Source: Camarhynchus parvulus | Taxonomy: Eukaryota; Chordata; Aves; Passeriformes; Thraupidae | Length of the DNA: 64,000 bases | Reading direction: 5' to 3' | NCBI RefSeq assembly: GCF_901933205.1 | Contig: NC_044576.1 | Location: 9,085,024-9,149,023, forward strand | Shown: one piece after another, positions 40,304 through 62,029 of the stretch | How positions within the stretch are numbered: the first letter of the stretch is position 1 | Layout: every line of letters starts with the position of its first letter | Position numbers and translations under genes: made by a program | The notes under the pieces: generated by a model | What the model was told of the DNA's origin: nothing | Databases searched by the model: none | The model's input: the letters and a program-made list of their open reading frames with translations, nothing else

Positions 40304-49555
<9,252 letters not shown>

Positions 49556-50827
49556 GGGTGCCGCTGCTCCTGCGGGCCGGGCCGAGTGCCTGCCGCCGTC
49601 CCGGTGTCCGAGAGCCGCAGCCCCTCCCCGGCCCGCCCCCGGCTCGCACACGGCGGAGCCCGGGAGCAGCAGCTCAAAGAGAGGCATCGCTGGCCAAGGA
49701 AAGCAAAGGGACCCGGTCGGGAAAGGTCCCGCGCTGTCCCAGGCTCCCCGAGAACAGACATTGCCGTTCTTCCCGAGGGAGGGCTGGAATCGGGCAGGAA
49801 TGATGCTGAGCATTGTGCTGCATAAATCCTCTGGCAGCCCTGAAAAGGCACCTGTGCGACATTGCTGGTGTGAGAAAGCTCCAAAAGCTACAGTTACGCT
49901 CAGAAAAATTCTTGTATATTAGTAGCTTAATTCTGAATATTCGTGTGGGCAAGAAATAGCATGCATTTCTTTTATATCTTTAACAAAATCAGTAAGCACA
50001 AAGGAACACATATGTCCTTAGACAATTGCAATTACAGCCTTTCCTATTTGTATTTATTAACATAATGGTGTTTAACCTCCGAGTGTGTGATGGATACAAG
50101 CAACCAGATCTTAACCAGCCAAATTACTCATACATAGTTCAGAAACAAAGTATTTGCCATCACCTTTTGTCTCCTAATGCTTCTTTCACAGCCAGTATAT
50201 GACAAAAACCTATACCTTAAATTTAACAGCTGTTGGTATTACATGTTCTCTTCACAATTGTTGCTTGTGTAGTGCATAATATTGTTTAATCTAAAAGCCA
50301 AAGAAATGCAAAGGAATTAAAAGCAGTAGGATCCTAATGAAATGAATCCTCTGAATCCTCCTAATGAATCCTCTGTTCTAAGATTCTGGTTTGTAGAATC
50401 TTAGAATTCTTTTCATTGCATTTAAAATGTTCTGCTGTAAATGTAGCATGGTTAAGCTTTTTCTATTAATTTTTGAGTCTTCTGGAAGAAAGAAAGTATT
50501 TAGATAATTTTTACTCAAAAAAGGAAAGGCTTTGTATATTTTAGTTTTATGCTTGTAAGATAGTTAATTATTAAATTAATATTGCACAGTCAGTGCTTTT
50601 GCTACTCTTATTTCTCCATTGAATTAGTGCAAACACTGGAGTTTTTTTCTCCGCAGTTTTGCACTGGTCAGGATAATATCTATAAGAATGTCTGAGGCAA
50701 CCAAAAATTTTGAGTTATGTGGTAAGACAACAACTGCCTGCTTTCTCTTGCAGTGTTCTTGCTTGAGCTCCCTTTTGTCGCTGTGTGAGGAGTGCTGAAG
50801 TTGCTGTGAACACCTGATTGCTTTCAG

Positions 50828-51036
50828 AGCCCTGCTGCCCAGTGAAGTGATCCGTGCCGGATGCTCTGGCTCCCACACAAGCCGTGCTGCCTGCGTGGAG
50901 CCGTGGGAGCTTGGACATCTGGGAAGCCATGCCCAGGAACCATCTGCTGATTCAGCTCCTGTTTCAGTGAGCCCGGGATAGGACACCGCGACCTGGAGGG
51001 GCAGATCCTGCCCTCCTCAAGTCCCTGTGGAAGGAG
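50828..51036 (+). other. Candidate non-coding exon, plus strand
   Basis: A 209-base GC-richer block is flanked by an acceptor-like CTGATTGCTTTCAG and a donor GGAG|GTAATG. It holds no long conserved reading frame. It could belong to a divergent non-coding transcript from the SYT15 CpG island or to a 5' UTR of a gene further right. Support is splice signals and composition only. Confidence 0.25.
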
Positions 51037-51367
51037 GTAATGCAAAGCTGTTGGGCAGGGAGCTTTCGTTTTGATTCTCTGCTCCACTGTGAAGTTCCCC
51101 GTTCCAGTCTTTCTGTGCTGAGTTCTTGCCACAGCTGGAAATCAGAATAAATACAGGACATGAAACACAATATACCCTCCTTTATCTCTGAGTGCAGCCT
51201 CCTTCTTAGCCTAAATCCCTGAACAGCTAAGAGTTTCATGTTTTGTGGACCTAGATATTGTACTATATTTAGTGTTTCTGGTGCATATTTTGTACATACA
51301 CATTTTTGGTGTCCTTATCCAGGGACATCTCACAGTCAAACCTTGAGCTTTAAAAGACTACTTTAAA

Positions 51368-51403
51368 AATGCGTTACCTTAAAAAGTGCGTTACCTTAAA
51401 AAC
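51368..51403. repeat. 17-bp tandem duplication
   Basis: TGCGTTACCTTAAAAAG at 51370-51386 is followed at once by TGCGTTACCTTAAAAAC at 51387-51403. Confidence 0.8.
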
Positions 51404-54367
51404 AGGGATGTCACAGTGCTCATTTGATACCTATCTAAGTAACAGCAAATAATTTATCATATATTCATGTAATTCCCACTAGACTGGGTGAAATTCAACA
51501 TATGTATTTTTTAAATTGGATATCTTTGAAAAAATCTGTGAATATTTACTTGACATATAAACCCTTTTATCCAGTTCTGATTTACAATTAATTTGATTGC
51601 ATGTAATTACTTAAATCTGTTTATAGGAACATCCCTTGATAAAGGATAGAGAAGTATTAAAGAAGATATAGCTGTAGGATCACAAGCATCAATAGGTCTT
51701 TAGAAAGATAAGTAATTATACCATCATTTTACACTGAAGTCTAACTCCTACTATAATTTATTAATAACCTTAAAGCTTCAACAGATCCCATTCGATAAAA
51801 GGGTTTTAATTTATTTTTTAAATCCCATTTTGCAGCCATAGAATGATCTTCAAGTTCATCCATGTCAAGTGAAATATGTTCAAGTTCTTCTGCCTTCAGC
51901 TCCCACTCCCTTGTGTTTGGGAATTTTGACTTTCATGTAAGTGATACCTTCCTCTGTAATGGTATCTAGAAAGAGGTAAACTTTTTTTTTCCCAACTAAA
52001 TGTGAACTAATGTTATTGAGACCAGTGAATTATTCAGGAACAATAGATTGAGATCTGCAGGGAGCATTGATGGGCATCCTTACTGCAACAAATAGATTAC
52101 ATTGAAAAGTATAATTGCAAATGGCAGAAATAATGAGTACTTAGAATTTCTATAGTGCCTTTCATTTCCAGGCAACCACTGGCTGATTTCTATACCAGCA
52201 TTAATTACTGGTAGTTAACCATCACAAACCTTTTTGAAATAATACTTATTGTTATCCTAATTTTATAGATTGTTTAATAACTGGAGTTCCTCCAGATCCA
52301 GACTTGTGTAACTGAGATAAGAATTTCTCCCACAATCTGCTGTTGGCCTTGGTCTGACACCTAGTTCTTGGCTTTAGCAGGCTATGGATAATTGATAGTT
52401 TCAGAAAGGAACATGTGAAAGAAAGATCCACTTTCTTAGAAAATCTCCCTTGGATCCATTTGGGAGTGATTTGTTCGTTTCCTTTCCAAAGGAAAAAATG
52501 AGAACGGGAGAGGAAGTGCAGCCTGAAGGGAACCAGTCTTCCACAATTGTTTTCTCTCAGCTTGGCCACTGATGGTAGTCACTGTCAAGCAGACTGCAAT
52601 CCAGAACAGCTCTCCCAGTAAAGTTACAGGTGGAAAATGGGGATAGAGACAGGGCAACATGGACAGCAAGAAAAACATCTTCCGAAGATGCCATGTTTGG
52701 TGCTTCTAGATGGGCATGAGGAGAAGGACAGCAAAAGAAGAAAGTAGAGAAGGGGGAAAGAGCGTTGACCGAGGCATGGGGTTTGGATTCCTACTTTGGC
52801 ATTTCATTTTGGCCCAGTAAATCTGACCCTGCAGCTAACCTTGATATTCTTCCGGGAGAGACAGACAGAATGCTCTCACTGGAGCTGCAAAAATCTTCCA
52901 CTGTTCCATCAGTTTCCTCATGGCCCAGAGCTGCTTGGCCACATAAAAACTGTTACAGCTTGCCCAGAGCTGTGCATGACGGGTTTTTTTTCCATGGTTT
53001 GATAATCATGTTTTGCTAGGTATTTGAAATCCTTGCCTTGACAGACACAAATATTTTAGTGCCTTCTTACAAAACTTCTTAGCACTGTTACAGAATACCT
53101 ACTGATATGAAAGCATCTGTAGGTAAAGTCTGCATGCCAGCACTTCTACAGGATTTAGAATATTTCTCTTTTTTTTACCTTTTCCTTTTGCTTTTAGTAA
53201 GCTTTAGCTGTTAGTGTTGCCTAATAACAAAATTTACACAGACTATAGCACCACCTCCTGTCCAAAGCGGGGCTTTGGTGCAAGTAGTAGAGCAAAGCAA
53301 AAAGTTCTTTAAAGGTGACTTTTTTTTGAATATATGAAGCAAAGTGGAAAAATATGAACTTTATTCGTTTCTAATAACTTTTCCTTTCTGTGTTTTATAA
53401 TAGGAATTTCAGGTTTGCTTTTACTAGAATGTGTTCCTATGGTTGCAAGGGTTTTTTGTAATGTAAACTGCATTAAGAAAGTTAGCTGGCTATTGATGTT
53501 TTAAGAAAATAAGAATACAAAATGTTCCTTTTAAAATTACTTTATTAATAAACTCAAAGTTCAGAGATAATATGTACAAGTAGAGACTTTCACAGAGAAA
53601 ACTACTTGTGTAGCTCTGGCTGGCATGGTTTGAAAGATTTTTGGGGGCAATATCTGACTTTCTGTTCCAGTTTTGTACACTTCCCAGCCTTGATAAGAGT
53701 AATCTAAACTCCAAAACTTTGGCAGGACCTTGCAAGATTGTATGTGTACACATGAAAAATGAACTGTTCACACAGCTGTAGTGAACAACAGAAGTTGCTC
53801 TAAGGCAAGACTGGTGTTTATTTTAGACAGTTTTTCCTGAGCCTTATCCTCTCTGAGTGAGGAATAATGAATTTAAGCCAGACATAATGTGAATTAGACA
53901 AATGGGAAGGGATTGCTGAGCAGGCAGGTAAATCTGTAGACACTAATCCATCTTAAGGTTTGCAGGGAAGCACAAAATCCCGTATGTGGCATAGCAATTA
54001 CACCATGTGTAATACAGCCCTTACTGGTACAGCCTTAGGGGATGCAAAATTTTAACTGAGAGCAAAAGGTGATGTTTCTTTTTAGAAGCATTTTCATCTG
54101 GAATCAGATACTGAAAGCTGTATATCTGTTTGCTCTAACTTAAAGATGTTTCTTCAGGCACGTGCACTTAAAACTGCTCTCTGTATAGCAGCAGCAGATT
54201 TATAGGTGTCATCCCAGACATTTTTGTGTTTAAAAAGAATTAAGCGTTGCTCAAAATCCTGGGAAAGACTGTAGGGAGATCTTGAAGGTCAAAGATGTAA
54301 GAATAAAAAATTGAAATGCTGATTGCAGGAAAAAAAGAGCAAGCCTTTCATATAATGAAGTGGTTCT

Positions 54368-54600
54368 TTGACGTGGGTGAGCGATGCCTTTGTCCTTGCG
54401 CAGTGGCCAGGAGGGGGCCAGCGGGCGCCATCCTGGGGCTGTCCCTGCTGGATTTCCTTGGCGAGGGGCCCCACAGGGCGGTGCTGGAACCGCCCGACCT
54501 CCCTGGGACCCAGCTCCTGGCTCTGCCTAAGCAAACGCTTCAGTGTGACTGGGAATCCACTGGGGCACCGTTCCACGAGCAGAGGAACTACTGGAAAGAG
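54368..54600. promoter_or_regulatory. Isolated GC/CpG-rich patch with CTCF-like motif
   Basis: About 230 bases with a dozen CpGs and GC well above the surrounding DNA. CCAGGAGGGGGCCA at 54407-54420 fits most positions of the CTCF core. Open frames of about 100 codons run on both strands, which is expected of GC-rich DNA, and none resembles a known protein. It may be a regulatory element or an old retrocopy. Confidence 0.3.
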
Positions 54601-54898
54601 GCGTTCTGCCCATTCTTACACTGCTTTTGTGACAAGTAATGAGGAATGCCTGGTCCATTTACAGAGCATTTATCTAGTACTGGTAGTGTCCAGCATGCAT
54701 CAAAAATACATGATTATGTCTCCTAAATACACCCAACACCATGGGGTTTGGCTCCAAATACTTTTGATTCCAGTTGATATCAATCAGGTTTGGTCTGTGT
54801 AGGAATCCTCGATACAAAGGGTTAGAAATTAAATCAGGTATAGGGTACTCAATGAGTGTCATGAGGGCAGCAGTTGTGTGAACTATATTCCAGTGGTA

Positions 54899-55064
54899 AC
54901 AAAAAAAACCCCAGAAAACCTAGGCAAACAACAGAAAAACCCCAACCCCCCCCCAAAAAACAAAACAAAAAACCTCCCACAAACAAACAATTCCCCCCCC
55001 CAAAAAAACCCAAAAAAACCACCCAAACAAACATAAAAACCCCACAGCCCAAAAAACTCAAAAA
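54899..55064. repeat. A/C-only low-complexity tract (G-rich on minus strand)
   Basis: Roughly 165 bases built almost only of A and C on the plus strand, including two runs of nine C and several runs of three or four. The minus strand therefore carries multiple G runs separated by T-rich loops, able in principle to fold into G-quadruplexes. Reading frames here are artefacts of composition. Confidence 0.85.
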
Positions 55065-58000
55065 GGGTTGATCTGACTCCAGTCCTTTCAAATACCCATA
55101 TTAGAGCCCAGGCAGAAAGGGATAACATAAGCTGATGTGGGCACGTTTTGTGTGGTAATCGTTAGAGTTGTGACTGCCGCAGAAGCAATTCTGCACACTG
55201 TTCCTGTGGTTAGCTCTTCACTTAAAATAGATGTGAGAATGTTCTAGGAAATACAAGAAATATGAGAAGGATGAAAATAAATCTTTCAAGCTAGGAAGAA
55301 TAAGTGTCACTGACACAGATATTGTTGCCTTGCTTTACTCAGGAAAAAAGAAGTCTAAATGCTAGAAAGCAGTATTTTTTCTCTGTAGGAGCTAAGCAAA
55401 CAATTGCTGTGCCTTTCCCAGCTCAAATGGTACATGCTGTGGCTGGAAATGCTAACCTGAAGGACACCTGCACATCACAGGTGAGCTTATTACATGACTT
55501 CATTGGTATGCATGGAGAAGTACGCTGGTTTTGAGAAATTTAACTGATACCTTTTTTCTATTGCCAACATAATTTTTCCTCAAAGAGAATGAACAAGATC
55601 TCTGACCACCTGTTTATTGGGCAACAGAGGTTGAAGGATGGGAGAGAGTTAAAGGAGATTTTCTTTAGATTCCTGAGACCTATGAGTCAGTATGTCCATG
55701 AGCAAAGGTTACATAAACTAATAGATTAGAACAAGAATTAGTTGCATAAACACTATTACTGCATTTCAATCTGTCACAGAGTCAAGCCTGCAGATTATTG
55801 CAGGCAGAGCTAGCCTGGGGCTTACACTCCATATTGCTGGAGTGCCTCTGACACTGGATACATATGAATTAGCATTGTCCTCTTGCTGTGGGACTGCTCT
55901 GAAATCTAGGGCTTAGTGCAGCAAGCCTTATTTAATATACAGTGGGGTTGCTCTCAGCTCCTGTCTAATTTGGGATGTCACTCTGGTGTATTGGCTGTAC
56001 AATAATTCTGTTTCATTTGACCAAGGATCATTGTGCCTCTTATATGACTGGTTCACTATAGGCAGCCCCAGGGACTAGATCCAGGCCCTCTTCAAATTTC
56101 CCCCCAACTTTCCTGAAGCCTTTGCCCCTCTTCCTTCCATGATATTCTCTCTTCAGAATATCCTGAATGAAGTCAGGGAGACCAGGATAAGCAGCTCCTG
56201 CTGCATGGGGAAGAAATGAGGATGGGTATGTTACCCAGGCCTGTTGTCCAGGGTAAGGGAGTCTGGATTAGGAATTTTGAGTGGACTGGAGCTGATTCAC
56301 AAGACATGAGACATTAGGATGGCTGTGGTCTGAGTTGTTTGGGAATATTGCAGGTCACATGGGCAAACAAATCCTTTCTTGGAGCTGCAGAGCTGCGTTT
56401 TTTTCAAAGTGCATGAGGGCAAATTATGCTCTCAGGCTGCAGAACTTTCCTCTTGTGTAGTGTTTTTCTTTGCACTTTTCCCAGCTTCTTGTTGATCTCA
56501 TTTCATCATTTTACATGTGGGAATTGAGGCATCAGAGTTCAAGTCTTTATTTATATGCTTCACTCCCATTGAGTAAAGCAAACTCTCTCTACAGCAGGCT
56601 TTGTTCATAGCCCTCAGCCCTGGGCACCAGTTAACATCTAGAACAGACTCTCATACTTTTTTGTTCAAAGACCAAGTAATTTTTTTCTTAATGACACTAT
56701 TTGCAAAAGTAAACCAAGGACACTTAGTATCTACATGAACGTAGTTTTGGAAAAAAAGTCAGATTCAAACTTGCAGGAGTGTCCTGGTGGGCGAGTGACA
56801 TAAGGAGAGAATTAGAGGTGACTTTCAAAGTGTGGTGTTCTGCAGTGGGATTTTTTTCTGGAAGCAGGCCCTGGGAGCCCTGCCTGCTTATGTGGTCCTG
56901 GCTTCCCTCCTTGTCAGTTGAGAGTACAGAACAGATGGAAGACTTGCAAACAAATGTAGGGTGAAGCTGAACATGTGATTAAATTATCAAAAGGCCAAAG
57001 CCCTTATTGCATAAAAGGCAGCTTAAAGCTACCCCAAAACTGGCTTGAAGGGTTGGTTTTTTTGGTGCAATTATTTATTGCTTTCTGCTAATGGATATTA
57101 AAGAAGTGTAGGGAAGACATTCTAGTGGCTGTGCATGGGAGGAAATGACAGCTGGGAGAAATAGAGCAGCAGTGTCCATGTGATAGTCCCCTGATTTAAG
57201 AGGAGATGTAAGGTTTTGTGCAATATCATCTTTGGCTTATTGCAAAATATGCTTTAAAAAGGGAGCTTGTTTTCATTCTCCATAAGCTACTGTTCTATTT
57301 GTTTGATAACCAAACTAAAAATAGTGCTTTGTAGAGATTTGCTAAGTCTTTGAAGTACATTGTTTGTTATCAGTGGGCTGCCTCGCTAACTGCCAAGGTA
57401 AAATAAAGGCAAAAGAACTGGTCTGCTTTGTTGAGAAAGCTGCTCTTATATCCAAGATGAAAAAGAAAGGAGATGACAGAGCTCAAAACCACCAGTTTTC
57501 ACAGGTCTAAAAATTCTGACAGCTTTCAAAAAGATTAATTCTGCAAAGAAGAGAAGTGCATCTATGTTGCTCCTTGAAAAAAGTCATGTCAGTAGTGTTA
57601 CAGCATTATTCCCAATGAAGATAAATGTAGGTGACCTGGCAAATTTCATGGAGACTTTATGAGACAAACCCACACAAATCATCTTCCTTTTCAGAGAAAA
57701 ATAAAATTGCAGAATAGAGGCTTATTCAGAGACTGTGCCTGCTATAATTGGGATGTCTAACCAGCAGTTGTCTTCTCCCAGGTACAAGAAGCAGAACTTG
57801 TCATGAAGCTTGCTGGACAGAAACACTCTATACAGTGTTTATATTTATGCCCAAAACTCTATATAGAGTGTTTATAGACAAATTAGGTTGACAGATATGT
57901 TAGACATGTGGCACATAGCCTCATGGAATGATGTTTGTGGGGATTAATTGGATGTGTTGGAAAGTTTGAAGTTAATGTGATATCACTTACCTGACAGAAT

Positions 58001-58826
58001 TGCTTTCTTTATAGAACTCTGTTAGAAATAACCCTGCTGTTTATGTCAAATGGAAGGTGATGGTCAGTTTCATGTTTTTAAACCATCTCAGTGCATTTCA
58101 GTTGCCTTGAGTGCATGTGTGAACACTTGCTCCTGCACCTGACTGACCGGAATTATTTTGGGTGTCTCAATATAAGCAAAAACTGAAAACTGGCACTGCA
58201 TACAGAATGCCAATTTCAATAAGGGAAAAGTAGTATGTGGAATGGAGAGCTTCTGACTGGTTATAGGCATAGAAAAAGTTAAATTTGCCCATGGTGCATT
58301 AGTTATTTTCTTGAAGGCTCTCCCAGACTATGCTAAGGGGCTGTTATTCTTCAGAAACACTCAAAAATACTTTACAATGGAGAAATCCAAAACCTGATCC
58401 AAATTGGCTGTGGCAGATGACATTCAGGCAAATGAGCAGTGTTACCCACAAGACAGCATATTGTTCCTGGAGGGCTGCCTTATTGTGGAAGACTAGAATA
58501 TATCCCAGAAATGCATTAAGATAAAATCTGCCTGGTGGAAGGTGCAGTTTCACTGGCTTAAGTGGCTTTGAATCAACAGACAACAAATATCAGCCTTGCA
58601 GGGTTTCCATACAGAGCCTCCAGACAGAAATGTAAACAAATTTCAGGCAGTGTTTGTGGGCACTCCAACCTGCCCCACAAAGAGCAGCAGAGCTGAGCAG
58701 GTTCAGGGCTGATGGAGGAGTTCAGAAGGCACAGTCTGGGTGGGTTCAGGTCAGCCACCTGGCAGGACAAAGTTGCTCTAAATGACAGCAGACCAGGCAG
58801 TGCAGGAAAACACTGTGGGGTTATAA

Positions 58827-58890
58827 ATGGGAAGGGGTGAGAGAAGGGCTTCAGTACCATGGGAAGGGGTGAGAGAAGGGCTTCAGTACC
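58827..58890. repeat. Perfect 32-bp tandem duplication (two copies)
   Basis: The purine-rich unit starting ATGGGAAGGGGTGAGAGAAG at 58827 repeats at 58859, ending 58890, with no mismatch. Unit length is the same as the duplication at 641-704, but the sequences are unrelated. Confidence 0.9.
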
Positions 58891-61619
58891 TGGTTTTAGG
58901 AGGCACCAAGCAATCAGGATGGCTTTCCTACCCCATTTCTTCTTCTGAAGAGGAGTAGATAGCCAAAGTGTGCCAGTGGATTTTAGGTTAGATAAAGGGC
59001 TTTTGGATTTGGCCTGGACTTCTCCTCTCTTGAATGTAGAAGCCCTGGTTGCCTGGATGGAGACTGACAAAAGCTGGCCTGCAGGTCCAAAGCTCTGCCT
59101 GGGTGGTGCCCTTCTTCAGCAGGCAAGCAGAGCTGACTGCCTCTCCTCACACCAGGTGACTCAAAGTCAGGGGGCTGGTGGCTTGCTTTCATATGACCCT
59201 CAAGCACCCAAATCAGTAAACAGTAATTTTGAAAGCTTTCTTCCATGGCTAGGCGTAGGACTTTAATTTCATGAAATTATGCATATTCTCACATGTCTAA
59301 GCCTTGGGTGGAGTTCTCAGGAAAACATGAATGCTAGTCAGGCTGAGCCACAGTGGCAGAACTGTTCTGAAATCATTCTCTTGAAAAATAATGCTGTCCT
59401 TCTCCTCAAAAGAGATTCCTCAGCATTGCCTGGTTTTGGCCTAATGGATCTGTAGGCTACTGATTTCTCAGCTTCCTTTAACTATCAACTTTCTTAAAGA
59501 AAGATACAAGAATAAATTCTCCAGATCTGAATTTGAGGCAGTTTTATACATTTTCTCATCAAATGTAGAATGAGAAAGCTGTATGCCAGTTGCATTGTGG
59601 ATGCCCAGATTTGTGACCTGTTGATCTAAAAGTTGGTCACCAGTATCTTCCAGTAAGCACATTTTGATGCTTTCAGTGAAAGCAGTCAACCTTTCTGGAC
59701 AGAGAAAATCTGGGACAAGAAAGCCCTTCAAGTCCATTCTGTAAAGGGTTTAGGGGAAAAGCTAAGTGCAGTATTGTCCTCTCATTTTATCTTCTTTACG
59801 TTCTTGGGATGTCATTTAAGCAACCTGGCACTCATTTGGAAGATGCCTGGGAGTGGAAGGGTCATACTGAGCTGTTCCATGGCTGGCCACTGGCACTGGA
59901 ACAGTATTGAAGTAGCTACAGGTGCCAGGGATGTGTCTCTGGCTGGAATAAAGGTCTTTGGCTGGAATAAAAAAAGATGATGTAGAGCTGCCTTCTCCCT
60001 GCAGCACCACTGCAGTCCCAGACCATGGGATGGGAAGAGTTGCTGGCCATGATCCTGGGCCAGCAGGAATGCTGTAGGGATGTGCTAGAAGGGATGGGTT
60101 CAATGAACTTCTGTTTCCAGCCTGGCAGGAAGGATGTCAAGGTCAGCACAAAGAGCTGACTGCAAGTGCCTACTCTGCTTCACTGCTGTGACACATGGCA
60201 GGTGCAATAATGCAACCAGAAAGCTGCTGCTGACCCTTGCATGGCTCTTAACCCCCCAAATGCTTCCTGACCTGCAGCCCGAGGGTGGGATTGCTCAGTG
60301 GCTCTGTGGGGGTGTGCATCTTAGGAACAAAGCCTGGAAGCACGAAGGAAATTACCGGGTTTGAGCCCATTCTGAAGACTCAGGGAGCAACTGTACATTC
60401 CTAAAAGCATTGGGGAGGGGGGTTGATCCCCCTCTCTCAGCTGAGCTAGGCCTGATAGGAGGGTATTGGTGAAGGCTTAGGAGCAAACTGAGAACTGCTG
60501 GGAGTGATTTACAAGAATTATTAACTGCTTCCTGAACAGAAAGAAAGAGGACTTGAAAGGGTTCTTTTCTGATGTTTTGGCATCCATCTCCTTGTTCCAT
60601 TAGAGATCCAACTGCCCTCTCTTGTGTCAAGTTCTAAATGGAGGGAATAGGCCAGAAAGGAATAAAAGCAGCTCACAGTGTGGAAACTTGGAGCGATCCT
60701 TGGGAAAGGACTGAAGTGCAGCCCCTCATAAAGGTGAGCAAAAGAGGAGATTCTATACAAAAATGGGCCACTGTGGATGGGACGAGACTCCTCTGGTCAC
60801 GTCTGTCCTTGATGTTCCTTGATGCACCCCAGGTCACAGCTGGCAGCTTGGGGGCTGTGTGCCTGTCTCCTCAAGGCAAGATATTCCTGTTGGGTGAGGA
60901 TGGGGGTGGGGGATGCTCAATGGCAGCACCCCCAGGACCCTGCCTGTGCCTGGCTTGAGCCCCTGTGTCAGGCTGAGGGTGAGGACACAGCATTCCTGCT
61001 GGCACAGCCTCTGGCAGGCTGGGATCCCCTGGGGGTTGCAGCACCACAGGGGTGGGGATGGCCACACTCTGTGGGCACCTGTGAGCCCAGAAATGGCTGT
61101 GCCAGCTGTGGGAGAGGGGGTGGCACAAGTGGGAGCCTTGTGGGAGGGCAGCCTCAGCTGCAAGCTCCTCAATGTGTGTGTTGGCATGAGCTCCTTGAAA
61201 GTCCCTTTGGTTCAACTAAGATGTGTGTAAGTAAGTGGAAACAGGTTCTGGAAAATGGCTTGTCGTAGAAAATGGTTTCTAAATTGTGTCCTGTTAGGCA
61301 CAATCTAGAATCTCTCTGTAGCATACTGCTTTTTCCATTTCTCCCTGCTCAGCACAAACAATCTCACTCTTTGCAGTCCATGGGTACATCCTTGTTCCCA
61401 GTCTGTGCTCACAGGATGGATGTATTCTGGGCTTGGGGTTTGATTTGTATTCTTCCTGATTGTTCCACACTACCAGAAGCAATGGGTGTTTCCTACTGGT
61501 GATTTCACCTTTATATGAGGGTTGATATTGAACACATACCAGGATGCCTTGGCCTAGGAGTCAGCTCCTTTGTATACCTTTCATAATTTTCCTTTAACCC
61601 TTACAATTTTATTCCTCCC

Positions 61620-62029
61620 CCTCTGCTCCTCCTCTTCCTGCCCCTGTGTGCCTCCCCTGCCTGTGCTTCCCCGGCGGCATTGCCAGCTCTGCACAGGCCC
61701 AGTTTCTCTAATCAGATGAAGCTGCAGGATTATCCCTCTCCCTCCCTCCTAGGCTCCATTTTATTTCCTCTCCAGCCAAGGGGGGAGCCACGTCGAGGCA
61801 GAGGGAGCCCCATCTCCAAATCTCCTGCCTCTGATGCTCTCTGACAGTCCCACCTCCCTCCCCTTCTCATATGCTCACCTTAGTGTCAACAGCATCAGGC
61901 GGATCAAGGAGAGGAAATCTGAACTCCTTGGGCTTTTGTTCTCCTCAGATTTCTGAGCATCTGTTTTTAAATGCCCTCCAAGTAACTTGTGCAGGGAAGC
62001 TGGATGTGCAATCTCTGAGTGGGGGGAAG
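61620..62029 (+). other. Candidate promoter and non-coding first exon, plus strand
   Basis: A GC-richer, CT-rich block ends in GGGGGGAAG|GTAAGGAC, a near-perfect donor with cleavage after 62029. It contains ATCAGATGAAGCTGCAGGAT and a few CpGs. It could be the first exon of a gene lying right of the window (GPRIN2 is a neighbour of SYT15 in human). There is no acceptor or coding match in the window to confirm this. Confidence 0.22.

Noticed and set aside
54849..55128. Open frames rich in Phe/Gly or Lys/Pro
   Set aside because: They arise from the A/C-only tract and have no real protein character.
57828..57880. Hairpin-like CTCTATA / TATAGAG repeats as a possible microRNA
   Set aside because: The arms are short and AT-rich, and no known microRNA seed is recognised.
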